NCBI GenBank assembly: GCA_943736015.1
Contig: OX031057.1
Span: 38,464,501 to 38,528,500 of the forward strand
Direction: 5' to 3'
From: Tridacna crocea
Lineage: Eukaryota > Mollusca > Bivalvia > Cardiida > Cardiidae
Length of the DNA stretch: 64,000 nt
Below are positions 11,901-24,800 of the stretch, one piece after another. The notes under the pieces were generated by a model, which had not been told where the DNA came from, did not search any database, and was given only the letters and a program-made list of their open reading frames with translations. Every line of letters starts with the position of its first letter. Positions within the stretch are counted from its first letter, which is position 1. The translations under genes were made by a program, and so were the position numbers.

Positions 11901-14900
11901 TTTCTCCTTTTCCTACAATGTTTTCTACGCTTCCCAAGACAAATTTCAATTTTTGAGCCATACCTAGGTTGTCGTCTGCAAATGATTCCAATTTGGACTG
12001 GTCTACAATTTTGTCGCTTGGTAACGGGTTAAAATTTAAATGAATTGGACCAATTGGCATTGTTGACAGGAGGGTTTGTCCGGAACGAAGAATAATTCCA
12101 AAGAAGCCAAGATATATCTTATTTATTTCAATGGAAGAGGAATTAAAAACATCATACCGTTGCCGAGATCATCAATTTTGACTGTTTTTAATTTACGAAG
12201 AAACCTCGGTCAGCAATGTTTCTAAATAAACAGGGCGTATGAATATGTAAAGAGTTTGATCAATGATAGTGCCACTTGTGTATCTGAAATGTGTATCATA
12301 TGCAAAAATGCGTAATGGCCATATTACACTGAAAATAAGAGTGGTTTAATGATGAACACAATTTACTTCTGCGATGATGGCAAAACAAGTAACAAGTAAA
12401 GTATAATATTTTTAGTTTTTATGGATAACTAGGTCCATCTTTACTATGGAACAGTCTTACGAACATTTTAGGCTAACTTTAGATCTTAAAAAGTTACACA
12501 ACTTTTGATTGGCTAAACCATTTGGTTTAGCCAATCAGAAGTTGTGTTACTTTCAAATCCGAAAATTATTGAGAGCAAATGTACGAATGGTTGGTGAATA
12601 CGGGCCTAGTTTGTAAGTTCTTCACATTATCTCACGTCAACTTTTAAACACAGCAGGAAACGGGAGAAGTTGCTTTTTTTCACTATCCTGCACCTTCTGT
12701 ATGCAACATGTTGTTTTCTTTTTTTTTAAATTACTTATTTCTGTAATACTTTGAGACACTTTTTAACTGTTTCATATTCTAGCTACGACGAGGAGTTCTT
12801 CAAGGGTGTATATGGAGACATAATACTTATCGTTTACGGCTTCCCTGTAGTTCTGTTATACATCATTCTGGCACTGGGCAAGCAGAACCTTATCGAACAC
12901 GGGGTAAGTGAACCTTAATCATTATGCTGCTAAATGAAAGAAATGCAACTTTCAGGCCTGTAGTAGAAACCCAAAAGATTGCTTTTAGAATGGTCATTTT
13001 GGAGGAAAGGTATCTCAACATCGACCAATGTATATCCAAGACCAGACTGCACGTTCTGTGCAGTCTGATCTTGATGCACACGAAAGGTCAGTGCGTCGCT
13101 CTTATCAGCCTAAAGGTAAACATTAGCTCAGATGTTTTCGAAAGAGAAAAGGCGAATTATTTTACAGACTTGCTGTTGATGTCGTCGCAAATTTTCATTT
13201 CCGTATATTTCTGCATTTTTTTAGAAAATACTTCAACTTTGGACTCATTGTCATCTATCAAACGGCAACCTATACAAAACGGGGCGTATAACCCTTTAAA
13301 TGCAACTACCGCCAAGCGTTAGCACCGTATTGAATACTATTGCTATCAGTAAAATCTACAACTTGAAAGGAAAGGTACTTTTTGACCACACAGAGAATCA
13401 AGAATCGTTTCAACCGACAAATTTTAACAGCAATTTAGAACAAGTTGGCTGTGATGTTCTGTTTCAGCCATTCAAATGCCTACTCTTAAATTTTACAACA
13501 AGTGTTGAATGTAGAGCTGCCTTAGGATCTAACTTAATGTCTTTACAATACGGTAATATTGTTTCCATATTTAAGTACAAATGTAGTTTCTGACAGCAAA
13601 GTTTGCTCGAATGGCAGGATTTGTCTATGAAGAGGTAGTAAAGGCTCATGAAAACAAATGATTGTTTGGTAAAAGTCCTAAATTTTTTGGAGGGGCTATT
13701 GGTTACTTTCGCTATTATTTAGCGGCCGAAGGTTTACTGTAAGTCATTATCAAACATCTTCAAGTTTGTGAAGCAATTGTAATCTTTTGTCTACTTTATT
13801 TTAAATGATACCTATATTTCTTTAAGTTAATATTAAGTCAGCTTTATTGAATTATGCAAAGTCATGATGTGGTACCTTACAAAACCCCGGCTTTCTTGGC
13901 TGGGTTTCACAAACACTAAGCTGAAATCCAAATTCATCAACCATTCTTCAGATTATTCTCAATCGTATTTTCCAGAACATTTATTATATGAAAGTAACTT
14001 AACTTCTGATTGGCTAAACCGAATGGTTTAGCCAATCAGAAGTTATGTTACTTTCAAATCTTGAAAATTTGCGGATACGGACCGTTGTGCCCTGTCCAAA
14101 ACACGCATGTGACCGGTATGTGTACAGCTGTTTCGGAATTGAACACAGACTGACTGATAACAAACCCACTACTGTTACAACTGATCCATGATGGTTCGTT
14201 TACTTTCATTTCAGGTGTATCTAACTGGGGCGGCCATCGTTGGTGTTGTGTTTTCAGCCGGGGCGTGTTTCGGGGTCGGGTTTGCAAGTGGATTTCTGTT
14301 CGGTGCTCCACACCAGGCGTTGATATTCCTTCTCTTGGGTAAACACATTTTTTTTATATATCAGAAACAAATTTGCAACTGACTCAAAATGAATAAAAAT
14401 CCTGTAAACTATTGTAAATCTACATTGATACGTAAAATCGAGGAGATTCGCACCGAATATAAGGATACATAGTTTATCTGACTTTTTATATCCTGTAAAA
14501 AGGCAGTTAAACTTTTTTAAGCCTTTGCTGGGAAAAATATTTCAGATAAATCAATTTTCTTGCCTCATTAGATAAATATTTCAAATAAATCGATATATGT
14601 GCCTCATTAGACAAACATTTCCGATAAATCGATGTATGTGCCTCATCAGACAAATATTTCAGATAAATCGATGTATGTACCTCATTAGACAAACGTTTTA
14701 GATAAATCGATGTATGTGCCTCATCAGACAAACATTTCAGATATATTTATGTATGTGCCTCATGGTCTGTTCAAAACCACGATTCAATTCATTACCAGCA
14801 ATGAATCCTATCGATCCTTACAAAAGATTGTTAAAAATATCCACTTAAACAGTATGAGCTGTGCTACATGTATGTGAAAAGGGTTCAATGCATTGGTAAT

Positions 14901-17900
14901 GCACAGGCTGATCTGAGTCAAGACTTGTTGATATTAGTCAGTGTTCTGCATGTTAAAGGACCTGCTCTCCTCATGATTGAGTCAGTTGTTTGACAAAATG
15001 AATTTTATTGATCCTTCGTTATGCGATGTTAGGTATACATGCAGCGATGCAACAATTCCTCTTCTTTTGTCAGAGCATAGATCGAATGCCTTTTCATGGG
15101 GGTGTATATTGGCATCATCTTTCTCGTCTGTTGACACGCATAATTATTTATCATTCATGAGCTTCACCATCAGGATTGCTGTCATCTTTTCAAAACTTTT
15201 AGTTGTCTGCTTAAGGCAGTGGTTCCCTAATAGGAAACAGCTATTTCAACTATAATATTATCTCACAAAATTTGCTGTGATTGAAAATAAGTATTATTGT
15301 ACTACTTTAACTGAGCCACCTTTTCCCTTTTTTCCTTCATAAAATTATCACTTATAAATCTAATACCACTATATTCTCATTACGAAGGGAGATAATAATT
15401 ACTTCCCTTTTCTAAAGTATCAACAAATAGTTTCAAGATAGACATCAAAGGTATTTCTGGTCTCTTAAAAATGTGCAAAAGTATTATATCTGTATAAACC
15501 TGTATTTTAACTATCAAGAAAATTTTTCCATGCTGCACTAGAAATGTTATGGGTCTACTACCTTAAATCCATGACGAATTATCTTCCCTTGGTCTTAGAC
15601 ATCTGTGTACCATTACACACGATTGGTATGAAAATAATTTTTCTTTATAGAAGTACCGTGTTTTGGATATATAGTCCGTTTATTGCATTTCAGCTGTTGG
15701 TGTTGATGACACATTTGTGATAATAACAACATGGAAGCGAATAAATAAAGCACACGCAAGTTTACCGATTGAGGAACGCATCGCCATTACCATGCGTCAC
15801 GCGGGAGTCTCCGTGACCGTGACGTCATTTTCAGATATTGTAGCTTTTGCTTGTGGGATATCTACTGTAAGTTTTTTCCTATTTTTATTTTTTTCTTATT
15901 TAGGAAAGAAATAACGAAAGAAAGAATGGAAAAAGAAAGAAAGAAAGAAAGAAAGAAATAAGGAAAGAAAGAAAAGGGGGAAAAGGCTTGTGCCATACAA
16001 TTGCCATTTTACGACGTTTTTATACATGTAAAAATATACTTTTTATTTGAAATGATTATAGTGGAGCTTGTCGCTGACAATAGGTATTTCAATTTTTTGT
16101 ACTGGCAAACTCGGGTGAGTCACAAAGTTTCTTCTACAGCCATCTTGTATCAAAAAGCCGGTCCTTTTAGTCCCAGAATCGTAATCTTCAACTTTAGAAG
16201 TGTGTAACCCAAACTCGTATACAGACGCTATTGTCGTACCTAACATCCTAAAAAAGGAATAGTCAGAAGTTTTATTTTATCAAAGAATTTACGGTGGTTC
16301 TGAATGCACCGTCCTTTCTGTTTGAATGTTAGCGTTTGGTTTTTTTTTTGTACGGCTTGAAAAAAGGAAGTAAAAGCTTGACCAATCTTTATGATTTTCT
16401 ATTTCAGCAAATGCCAGTTTTACGTTCATTCTGCGTTTACTGCTCGATCGGGATATTATTTTTGTTCCTGATGCAGTCCACGCTGTTTCCAGCTTGTTTG
16501 ACATTAAACCAGTACAGGATCGAAAGTTCTAGGGACGCATGCTTTCCGTGCATAACACATAAAAACTACAAACCGCCAGACTGGAGCAATAAGGAGATTA
16601 TAAGGCCGTTTTTCAAGCATTATTTTGGGCCAATTTTACTTTCTACGCCAGGAAAGGTAAGATTTCTGATTTAAGCTACCCTATCATTATTATGACCATG
16701 CTATGTCTTTATCCCTACTCTACTTTGCTCCTACCCCACCCTACTCTTACTATACTCTTACCCTACCCTACCGTATCATTAATATGACCATGCCATGTAC
16801 TTATCCATATCCTACTTTGCTCGTATCATTATCCTACTTTTACCCTACTCTTACCCTACCCTACCGTATCATTAATATGACCGTGCCATGTCTTTATCCC
16901 TACCATACTTTACTCGGACCCCTACCCTACTGTTACTATACTCTTATACTCTTACCCTACCCTACGGTATCATTAATATGGCCGTGCTATGTCCTTATCC
17001 CTACCCCACTTTGCTCGTACCCCTACCCTACTCTTACCATATTCTTACTCCTACCCTACTCTACGCTACCTCTCAGATGCCGTTTTTGTCAGTAGTCAAG
17101 TTATCCACGGCTGTCAATCTACTATGTCCGTTCTCATAATCTTTCTGTCACTATTATTACACGCTTCACTCTTTTCAAGCCACTTGTGACTTCCATACGC
17201 ACTGGGAAAAATTTTTAGACGATAAAAAAGGATTAATCCTGTCGCAGTGATTTGTATTAGGCTTTGGACTTTTCTAGGACCAATAGGGTATTTCTTAAAG
17301 ACTATGATAGACTATGAGCCTTTTGTGCTGGCTTGGTTCTTCGCCTTTTGCTTAGATAATCTAAGTACTTAAATTTTTAGCTCTCGACTTATTTCGGGAT
17401 ATTAACTTAGATTTCCAGTGCTGTTGGAGATAAATTTTGCAATATCTTAGCGGACGATGTAGGTCCAAAATCAGACTGCACAGTTTGCCGTTTGCAAAAG
17501 CTCTTTCAGTCCACAAAGAGGTAGAACACTTATTTCTTATGTTTTTCAGATCATTACCATATTACTAACAATAGGTGTCGCTGTATGGATGGGCTACAGT
17601 GTTTCTACTTTAAAGAAAGGATATGAAATTGAGCTAAGTTTACCGGAAGACTCCTATGTACGTCACTTCCTGCACTCCCAGAGGAAGTGGTTTTCCGAGG
17701 AGGGGCCTGGCATACAGGTGTTTTGTAGTAAGTGGGTCGTAAATCAAATTAAACACAAAGTATTTACAGCTTGTGTTTTCTAAAAAACAGTCTTGATATA
17801 CAACTTTAGCAGTGCTGTCGTCTGCATAAACTGTGTTGCCATCTATTAATCAGTATAATTATTCCACTAGAATGTTCCTTTTCTATTTCATATGCTGTTG

Positions 17901-18815
17901 TCATATAACGATACTCTATGATTTGGTACTTTTTTGCTGTGTTTGCTTTTGTCCTTCATTTGAAAGTAAATTGAGTTGTAACAATTTATATGGTTTGCAC
18001 ATAAATTGCAATTTACGATATAATTGGTGCATGGATTTAAACAGGATATATTGTTGGTGCATCAATGATTGACCACTTTTATAAGTGGTGCATGGATTGT
18101 GACCTGTAATATGAGTGGTACATTAACTGTGCCCAGTTTTATGATTGATGCATTTATTGTTACCAGTTTTATGATTGCTATATGAATTTTAACCAGTGAT
18201 GTGATAGGTGCATAATTTGTAATTAGTTGCATGATCGATGCATTAAATCTATTTAGTTATAATTTGATTGTTGCATGAATTGTTAGAAATTTATCATCCC
18301 TACATGAATTAGAACCAGATTAAAGGATGAATTGCAACCAATTACATAATTGCTGCTTGGCCTGTGATCATTATATGATTGAAGCAGAAAGAACAATCTG
18401 CGTCTGCTGAAAACTCGGTATGCCGGATAAACAAATCTAGCCTCCAAAGGTAGAATGGATTAGTAAAGTGACTGTTGCAGGTTTCCATCGAGTAGCATGA
18501 GGTTTCTTTTCTATACCAGGTCCTATGGACTACCAAAAGAACTTGCAGTTGCTAGATAACATGGCAAACAACTACTCAGAGAGTAAATATGTTATGTATG
18601 GACTTGTCGCTAACTGGATACCCTTGTATAAAGCTTGGGTTAGACTAAAACAGTTTGGACAAAATATAGAGACGGATGAAAGTAAGTTTAATGTTTTTAT
18701 AAATTCTACTGAGGACAGTTATCTGCCCTCGAGTTAAACAAAGGTTACTCGTCAACTCATTTGTTGTTTTTTCAACCATTGTAGCACAAATTATGAAATA
18801 CTCTCTCTCTGTCTC

Positions 18816-18854
<39 letters not shown>

Positions 18855-21800
18855 ACCTCTGTCTCTCTCTTTCTCTCGACAAATCGATAAATAGAAATAA
18901 CAATACATATCATACTGCTAACATCTTATATTTTAGACATTGGGGAAGACCATTCTTTGCTTAAATAACAAGGGGATAGTATGCGACCGGACTGCACTCT
19001 CTATGTGGTCTGATCTTGATCTCTAGATAGTTTCTGCAAAAGTCCCGTTTTCGCACGTAACTGGGTCAAAAACTGCCTCGAAAAAGTCGTCTTGGAGATG
19101 AAATGTGCTGATTTGTAAGAAGCTCAGGGTAGCTACTGTTGATGTTGTCGGCGGTGTGGATCATATACTGCATTGTGATTTTCCAAATGGCCTGCAACAC
19201 GAGGAATGTGGCTTTCGGACATTTGCGTAAAGTGTCGTTTCGGATCAGCCTGCGCGGACTGCGCAGGCTGATCCGAACCGACACTTTACGACTATATTAG
19301 ATTTTGTGCTACAGTAGACTTACGCAAAACAGAAAATTGAATAAAAACGGAAATTGTTGTTTTGGATTAGACTGCGCCGACTGCGCAGGCTGATCCGAAA
19401 CGACATTTTATGTAGATGTCCGAATGGCTCTTTTCGCGTGTTGCATGCCATATAGGCTTAGTGTTGCTGCAATTTTGTGATGTAATTCTGATGAGATGAA
19501 GCAGACAAACGAACCAGTTAAGTATTTTACTAGTAGAGGGAGGTAACACCATTGTGAAAGAAGTAAAATAATTTATGCTAGCGTTCAGCATGTTGTCATC
19601 ATTGAAGGCACACATATATGGTCGTTATGCAAATGATTGCAGTTTGTACATTTCTATAATTCTTTTGCATTAAGAGTGATGGAAAAGAGATTTTAAGTCT
19701 CAGTTTTCTTCCATTAACCCATTACCACACAATCCCTACTTTTGACACCCCTGAGAAAGAAGCCTGTTGAAAACTCTGGGGGAAAAGGACAAAATGCTGG
19801 TAACCAGCATTTTTTCCTTTTCCCACTGTGTTTTCTACCCTTCTTAGAATAAATTTCAATTTGTCAGTCACCTTTATTTTGTCGTCTGCAAATGCTTTCA
19901 ATTTGGACCAGTGTAAAATTTTCACGTGTGGTAAAGAGTTAAATAAGAAAAATTGAACTTTTCAGCCGATAGTAAAAAATTCACTCGATGATATTTCAAA
20001 TTTTATTTTTTTTGAGAAAAGTATCTCCTTATGGGACAGTGTAGATCCAAGATCAGACTGCATCTTCCTAGCCGTCTGATCTTGATCTGCACTATCTGCA
20101 AAAAGTGAGCGAGTCGGGCTTATATACCCGTAGACTTAAATTAAGTTTATTTTCTTTCAACAACTAGATGATATACCAACAAACAAGACAGAATTCCACC
20201 TCATATTAAAAGAGTATCTAGGAACTGCACTAGGCCTGCCTTTCTCCAAATATATTGACCTCACGGACGATCCGGTGCCAGAAATCAGGGTAAGATTCTT
20301 TTCTTTGTTTCTAACGGATTTGTCTGACAATATACAAGACTATTCTAGTCATACCACCACTGAGACAGCGTACTTATTCATGCCCTCTTCAGTTTTAGGG
20401 GCCCCAGATGCCTCACTGGTGTAAGTGTAGGATTCGAAAATGGAAGGTTTCGATTAACTCTTTACCACATGAGAAATTTTTAGACGGGTCCAAATTGAAA
20501 GCATTTGAAGGCGACAAAATAAATGTGACTGAAAAATTGCAATCTAGCTTGGAATGATTAGAAAACATTGTGGGAAAAGGAGAAAATGCTGGTTACCAGC
20601 ATTTTCTCCTTTTCCCACAATGTTTTCAAAATGATTCTTTCTCAGGGTCGTTAAAAGTAGGGATTGTGTGGTGATGGGTTAAAGTGCTGTGAGTTCCATT
20701 TGAGTATCCTTGAGAAATACTTTTTGAGAGTCGTAGCAAAACCCAGGGCACAAATGTATAAGAGAGCAGACACTCTGCTGTGACTTAACTCATTACCACA
20801 CGATAAAAATTTAGACTGGTCCAAATTGAAAGCATTTGCAGACGACAAAATAAAGGCGACTGAAAAATTGAAATTTGTTCTGGGAAGGGTTGAAAACACT
20901 GTGGGAAAAGGAGAAAATGCTGGTTACCAGCATTTTCTCCTTTTTCCACAATGTTTTCTAAAGGTTTCTTTCTCAGGGGCGTCAAAAGTAGGGATTGCGT
21001 GGTAATGGGTTAAATGATATTTAAAGTGGCGTAAACTTTTTTCGTTTAATATGTCAATCTAGCTAATACTAGGCAAGGCCTAAGTAGAGGCTGAACCAAT
21101 CACACACCCTGATCAACATCGCAGTTGGCGAGATTAGATTCTAGATGCAAGATTTGACAATCTCTCCTTCACTGCATCCTTGTGGAAATCTGAATTTTCC
21201 ACTATAGCTAATTTATAGATTTATCAGGAAAGTCTTTTATGAGGTGTTTCATCAGTCAAAATGGCAGTAAAGAATCATGCAATGAATTTTATAATTTTTA
21301 CTTTGGCCGTCCGTTCTTTTTAGAATGTTGACGACAAAGTTCAGTGAATCATATTACTTCAGCCTAATTGTTAGTAAAATTGCTACTTTTGTTTCCAGTG
21401 GACATATTTTCCCATGCAGCAAATTGTGTCCCTTGACGTCTGGGAGAACGAACACATCATGGAGGAACTTCGAAGAATAGCAGACGACACTACAAAATTG
21501 TTGTCAGACGGCAAATGCTTCTGTTTCTCAGTCTTTCATATTTTCACGGAAGTCATTCGGGTTCGTATCGTTTACCTCCTTACTACATTGATTATGTTAT
21601 GCAAATGATTTCAATTAATACTTAGTGTTATTTCAATCAAGTGTGGTTAAAGCCGATGCAATCACGTGTTCGTAAAATAGTCCCAATATAGCCAAGGTGC
21701 TGGAACAGAGGACGTAAAGATGTGGATTCAATCCCCAGCCTGGCTGTCCCAGTTTACCATAAGGTCTTTCGGATGAGACATTGGACACTTTAAAGGAAGG

Positions 21801-24800
21801 CTTAACTCATTTGAAAAAAAAAAGTATTAACCCTTTCCCAAACAAACCCTGGTTTTTACGGGTCTGGAATAGAAGCCTTTTGAAAACATTGTGGGAAAAG
21901 GAGAAAATGCTGGTAACCAGCATTTTCTCCTTTTCCCGCAATGTTTTTTACCCTATCATAGACAGAAATCAACTTTTCAGAAAGAGTTAAATTGTCGTCT
22001 TCAAATGCTTTCAATTTGGACTAGTTCAAAAGTTTATCGTTTGGGAAAGGGTTAAATCGTGACGGTCTGTTCAGTCCGCGCAGGCTGACATGAGTCGAAA
22101 CTCTCTCAACTTTCTGCATGCAATGGACCCGGGTCTGTATTCACCAACCATTCTTAAGAACTTTCTTTGTCTTATTCTCCAGAATTTTCTACATTGGTAA
22201 GTAACAGAACTTCTGATTGGCTAAACCAGATGGTTTAGCCAATCAGAAGTTGTGTTACTTACAAATGTAGAAAACCTTGGAGAATAAGACTAAGAATATT
22301 CTCGAGAATGGTTGGTGTAAGTAACAGAACTTCTGATTTACTAAACCATTTCTGATTGGCTAAACAAAATGGTTTAGCCAATCAGAAGTTGTGTTACTTA
22401 CGAATGTAGAAAACCTTGGAGAATAAGACTAAGAATATTCTCGAGAATGGTTGGTGTAAGTAACAGAACTTCTGATTGGCTAAACCATGTGGTTTAGCCA
22501 ATCAGAAGTTGTGTTACTTACAACTGTAGAAAACCTTGGAGAATAAGACTAAGAATATTCTCAAGAATGGTTGGTAAATACGGGTCCAGTCTACTTCAGT
22601 CGGTTGTCAGACAAAAGGGATTTTTGTATCCATAATTATGTGATGACTTGCTCGATATGGTGCATTGCAGAGCTACCCAATATTGCCAGAGCAAGGATCA
22701 TACATAATTAACAGAAGAAAATGACCAGACTGGCGCGATTACTATCGTTTCCATTCCATTCGTTTGGTTAGTTGTACTTCGATTTTGTTGCAGCCGGAAA
22801 TTCGAATAAATATGCTCGAAGTAAACGACTACAGATTTTTTTATCAATTAATTTATTTACATAAATCACTCAACCAACCAACAAGCATCTTGCCTACCCA
22901 TCAACCAGCCCCAAATCCATCCATTCATCCATTCATTCGTTTATTCAATTTTTCCATCCATCCATCCATCTATCCATCCATCCATCCATCCATCCATTTC
23001 TGTCATACATTTCTTTCGTCTATTCGTCTGTCTGTCAGTTACCTACTATTTATACATGGATGCACATTTCCGCTATTCCATTGCTATATGTGAAACATTT
23101 TTACTGATGTGTCCTTTTTTATTTCAGTATGTAGACACAGAGATCATACGTAACTTCGCCCTGGCTGGTATTGCTGTGTTTTTTGTAACATTACTGCTGA
23201 TAGTCGACTTTGTAACCAGTTCGTTCGTCCTTCTGTCTGTCTGCCTCACCACAGTAAGTCTATTTAAGAAATAATCTTCTTTCTATCGTGGTATATCGTT
23301 CAATAAACCACAGTTGTGAGTTATGAGGTGCAATAAATAATCCACGAGGGCGATAGCCCGAGTGGGTTATTCATTGCGCCTCATAACTCACAACGTGGTT
23401 TATTGAACGATATACCACGATAGAAAGAAGATTATTTCGATTCTAACGTGACTAATTCTTAATGAAAGGAAAACAAATTCAAACTTGAGTAAAAACGCGG
23501 ATGAAGATTATGTTCCATTGAATAACTCACTCATTGTTTGACAGATACAGAATGATGTCACTCTACATAGATTGTCGCAGATTTTACCACACTTTCCTTG
23601 CACTGTGTTTATAGAGCCGAATTCGCGTGTCATGTTAGAATGTTACTTAAACCAGCTTTACTCATTTGTTTGATGTTTAACACCTTTGTAAGTGGTTTTC
23701 CTTGTAGACAAGTCGACCAGTGCACCTCCTTCTTTTTCGGAGTTTTTTTTCCAGTGATACGCACTACTCTCTTTCAAAGCCATTTGTCACTTTTCACATG
23801 AACGAAGTTGATAAAATGTTTAGCGACGAGAGAGGAATTAACTTTTTGGCTAAACGTTTTACAGTCATAAACTTGTTTAAACATTTTTAAGGTCAAAAAC
23901 TCTTCCTTTGATACAGATATGCGCGTTAAATAATCAAAACTGTCGTTGCGGCTGTAAAGCAACATTCATTCTGACTTAATTCCTTCGACAATGACATTCT
24001 ATAATCAATAAGGCTATTCTAAATGTGTTTTGTCTAGCCCAGGATTCGAACTTACAGTCTCTGATTACCTAATAGCAGCCGCAATTCGGCCTTCCAGTTT
24101 GAAGCTTTCCCAAACACCCACGTATTTTAACGAACATTTTAAAGGTATGTTTTGCAAAAATGGTGAGAAAGAGAAGAAATACTTCTGACTTGCATTTTGT
24201 TCTTTCCCAATAATGTATTCTACTCTTTCCAAAGTAGCTTCCAATGTTTAAACCACGTTCATTTATGTCTGACCAGTCCGCACTAGTCTCAAACTAAGTC
24301 GTTGAGAAGAGTTCATATGGCACCATGCTAATTTTGAGCCTTGTTTCTTATAGCTAAACATTATGGGTTCTCTACGGCTGTGGGGTTTCTATCTGGATGT
24401 AAACTTGGTGGTCCTTCTTATTATATCTATCGGATTGGCTGTTGACTTTTCGGCTCACGTGGGCTACACCTTCATGACCTTGACCGGCACACGAGAAGGT
24501 AAAACATTTTCTTATTTGTGCAGTTGGAAGTACTAGAACGTGCACACATACAGTTAGATTATTATCTCTGACAAATTTAGTTACCGTCGAGAGTCACAGA
24601 TTTCATGTCATCTCTAGAATGATATCAAAGATTTCCTGCTACCTTTTGAAATGATATTATGGACTAACCTTTTTAACTGAAATTGAGATTTCTCTAGTAG
24701 ACTTTAGATAAAAACTTTAAATTCTTTAAGTTTGATATGTTATTTAGAGTTTCCTGAGATTCTAAGGATAATAATCCGAATTTCACATTGTCACAGAGGA

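Noticed and set aside
12924-13322. 132-codon open frame
   Set aside because: It spans a family D hairpin and intron 7 sequence, with no domain and no splice logic with the gene.
24040-24100. tRNA gene on the minus strand
   Set aside because: Only a B-box-like GTTCGAATCC is present; the rest does not fold as a tRNA.
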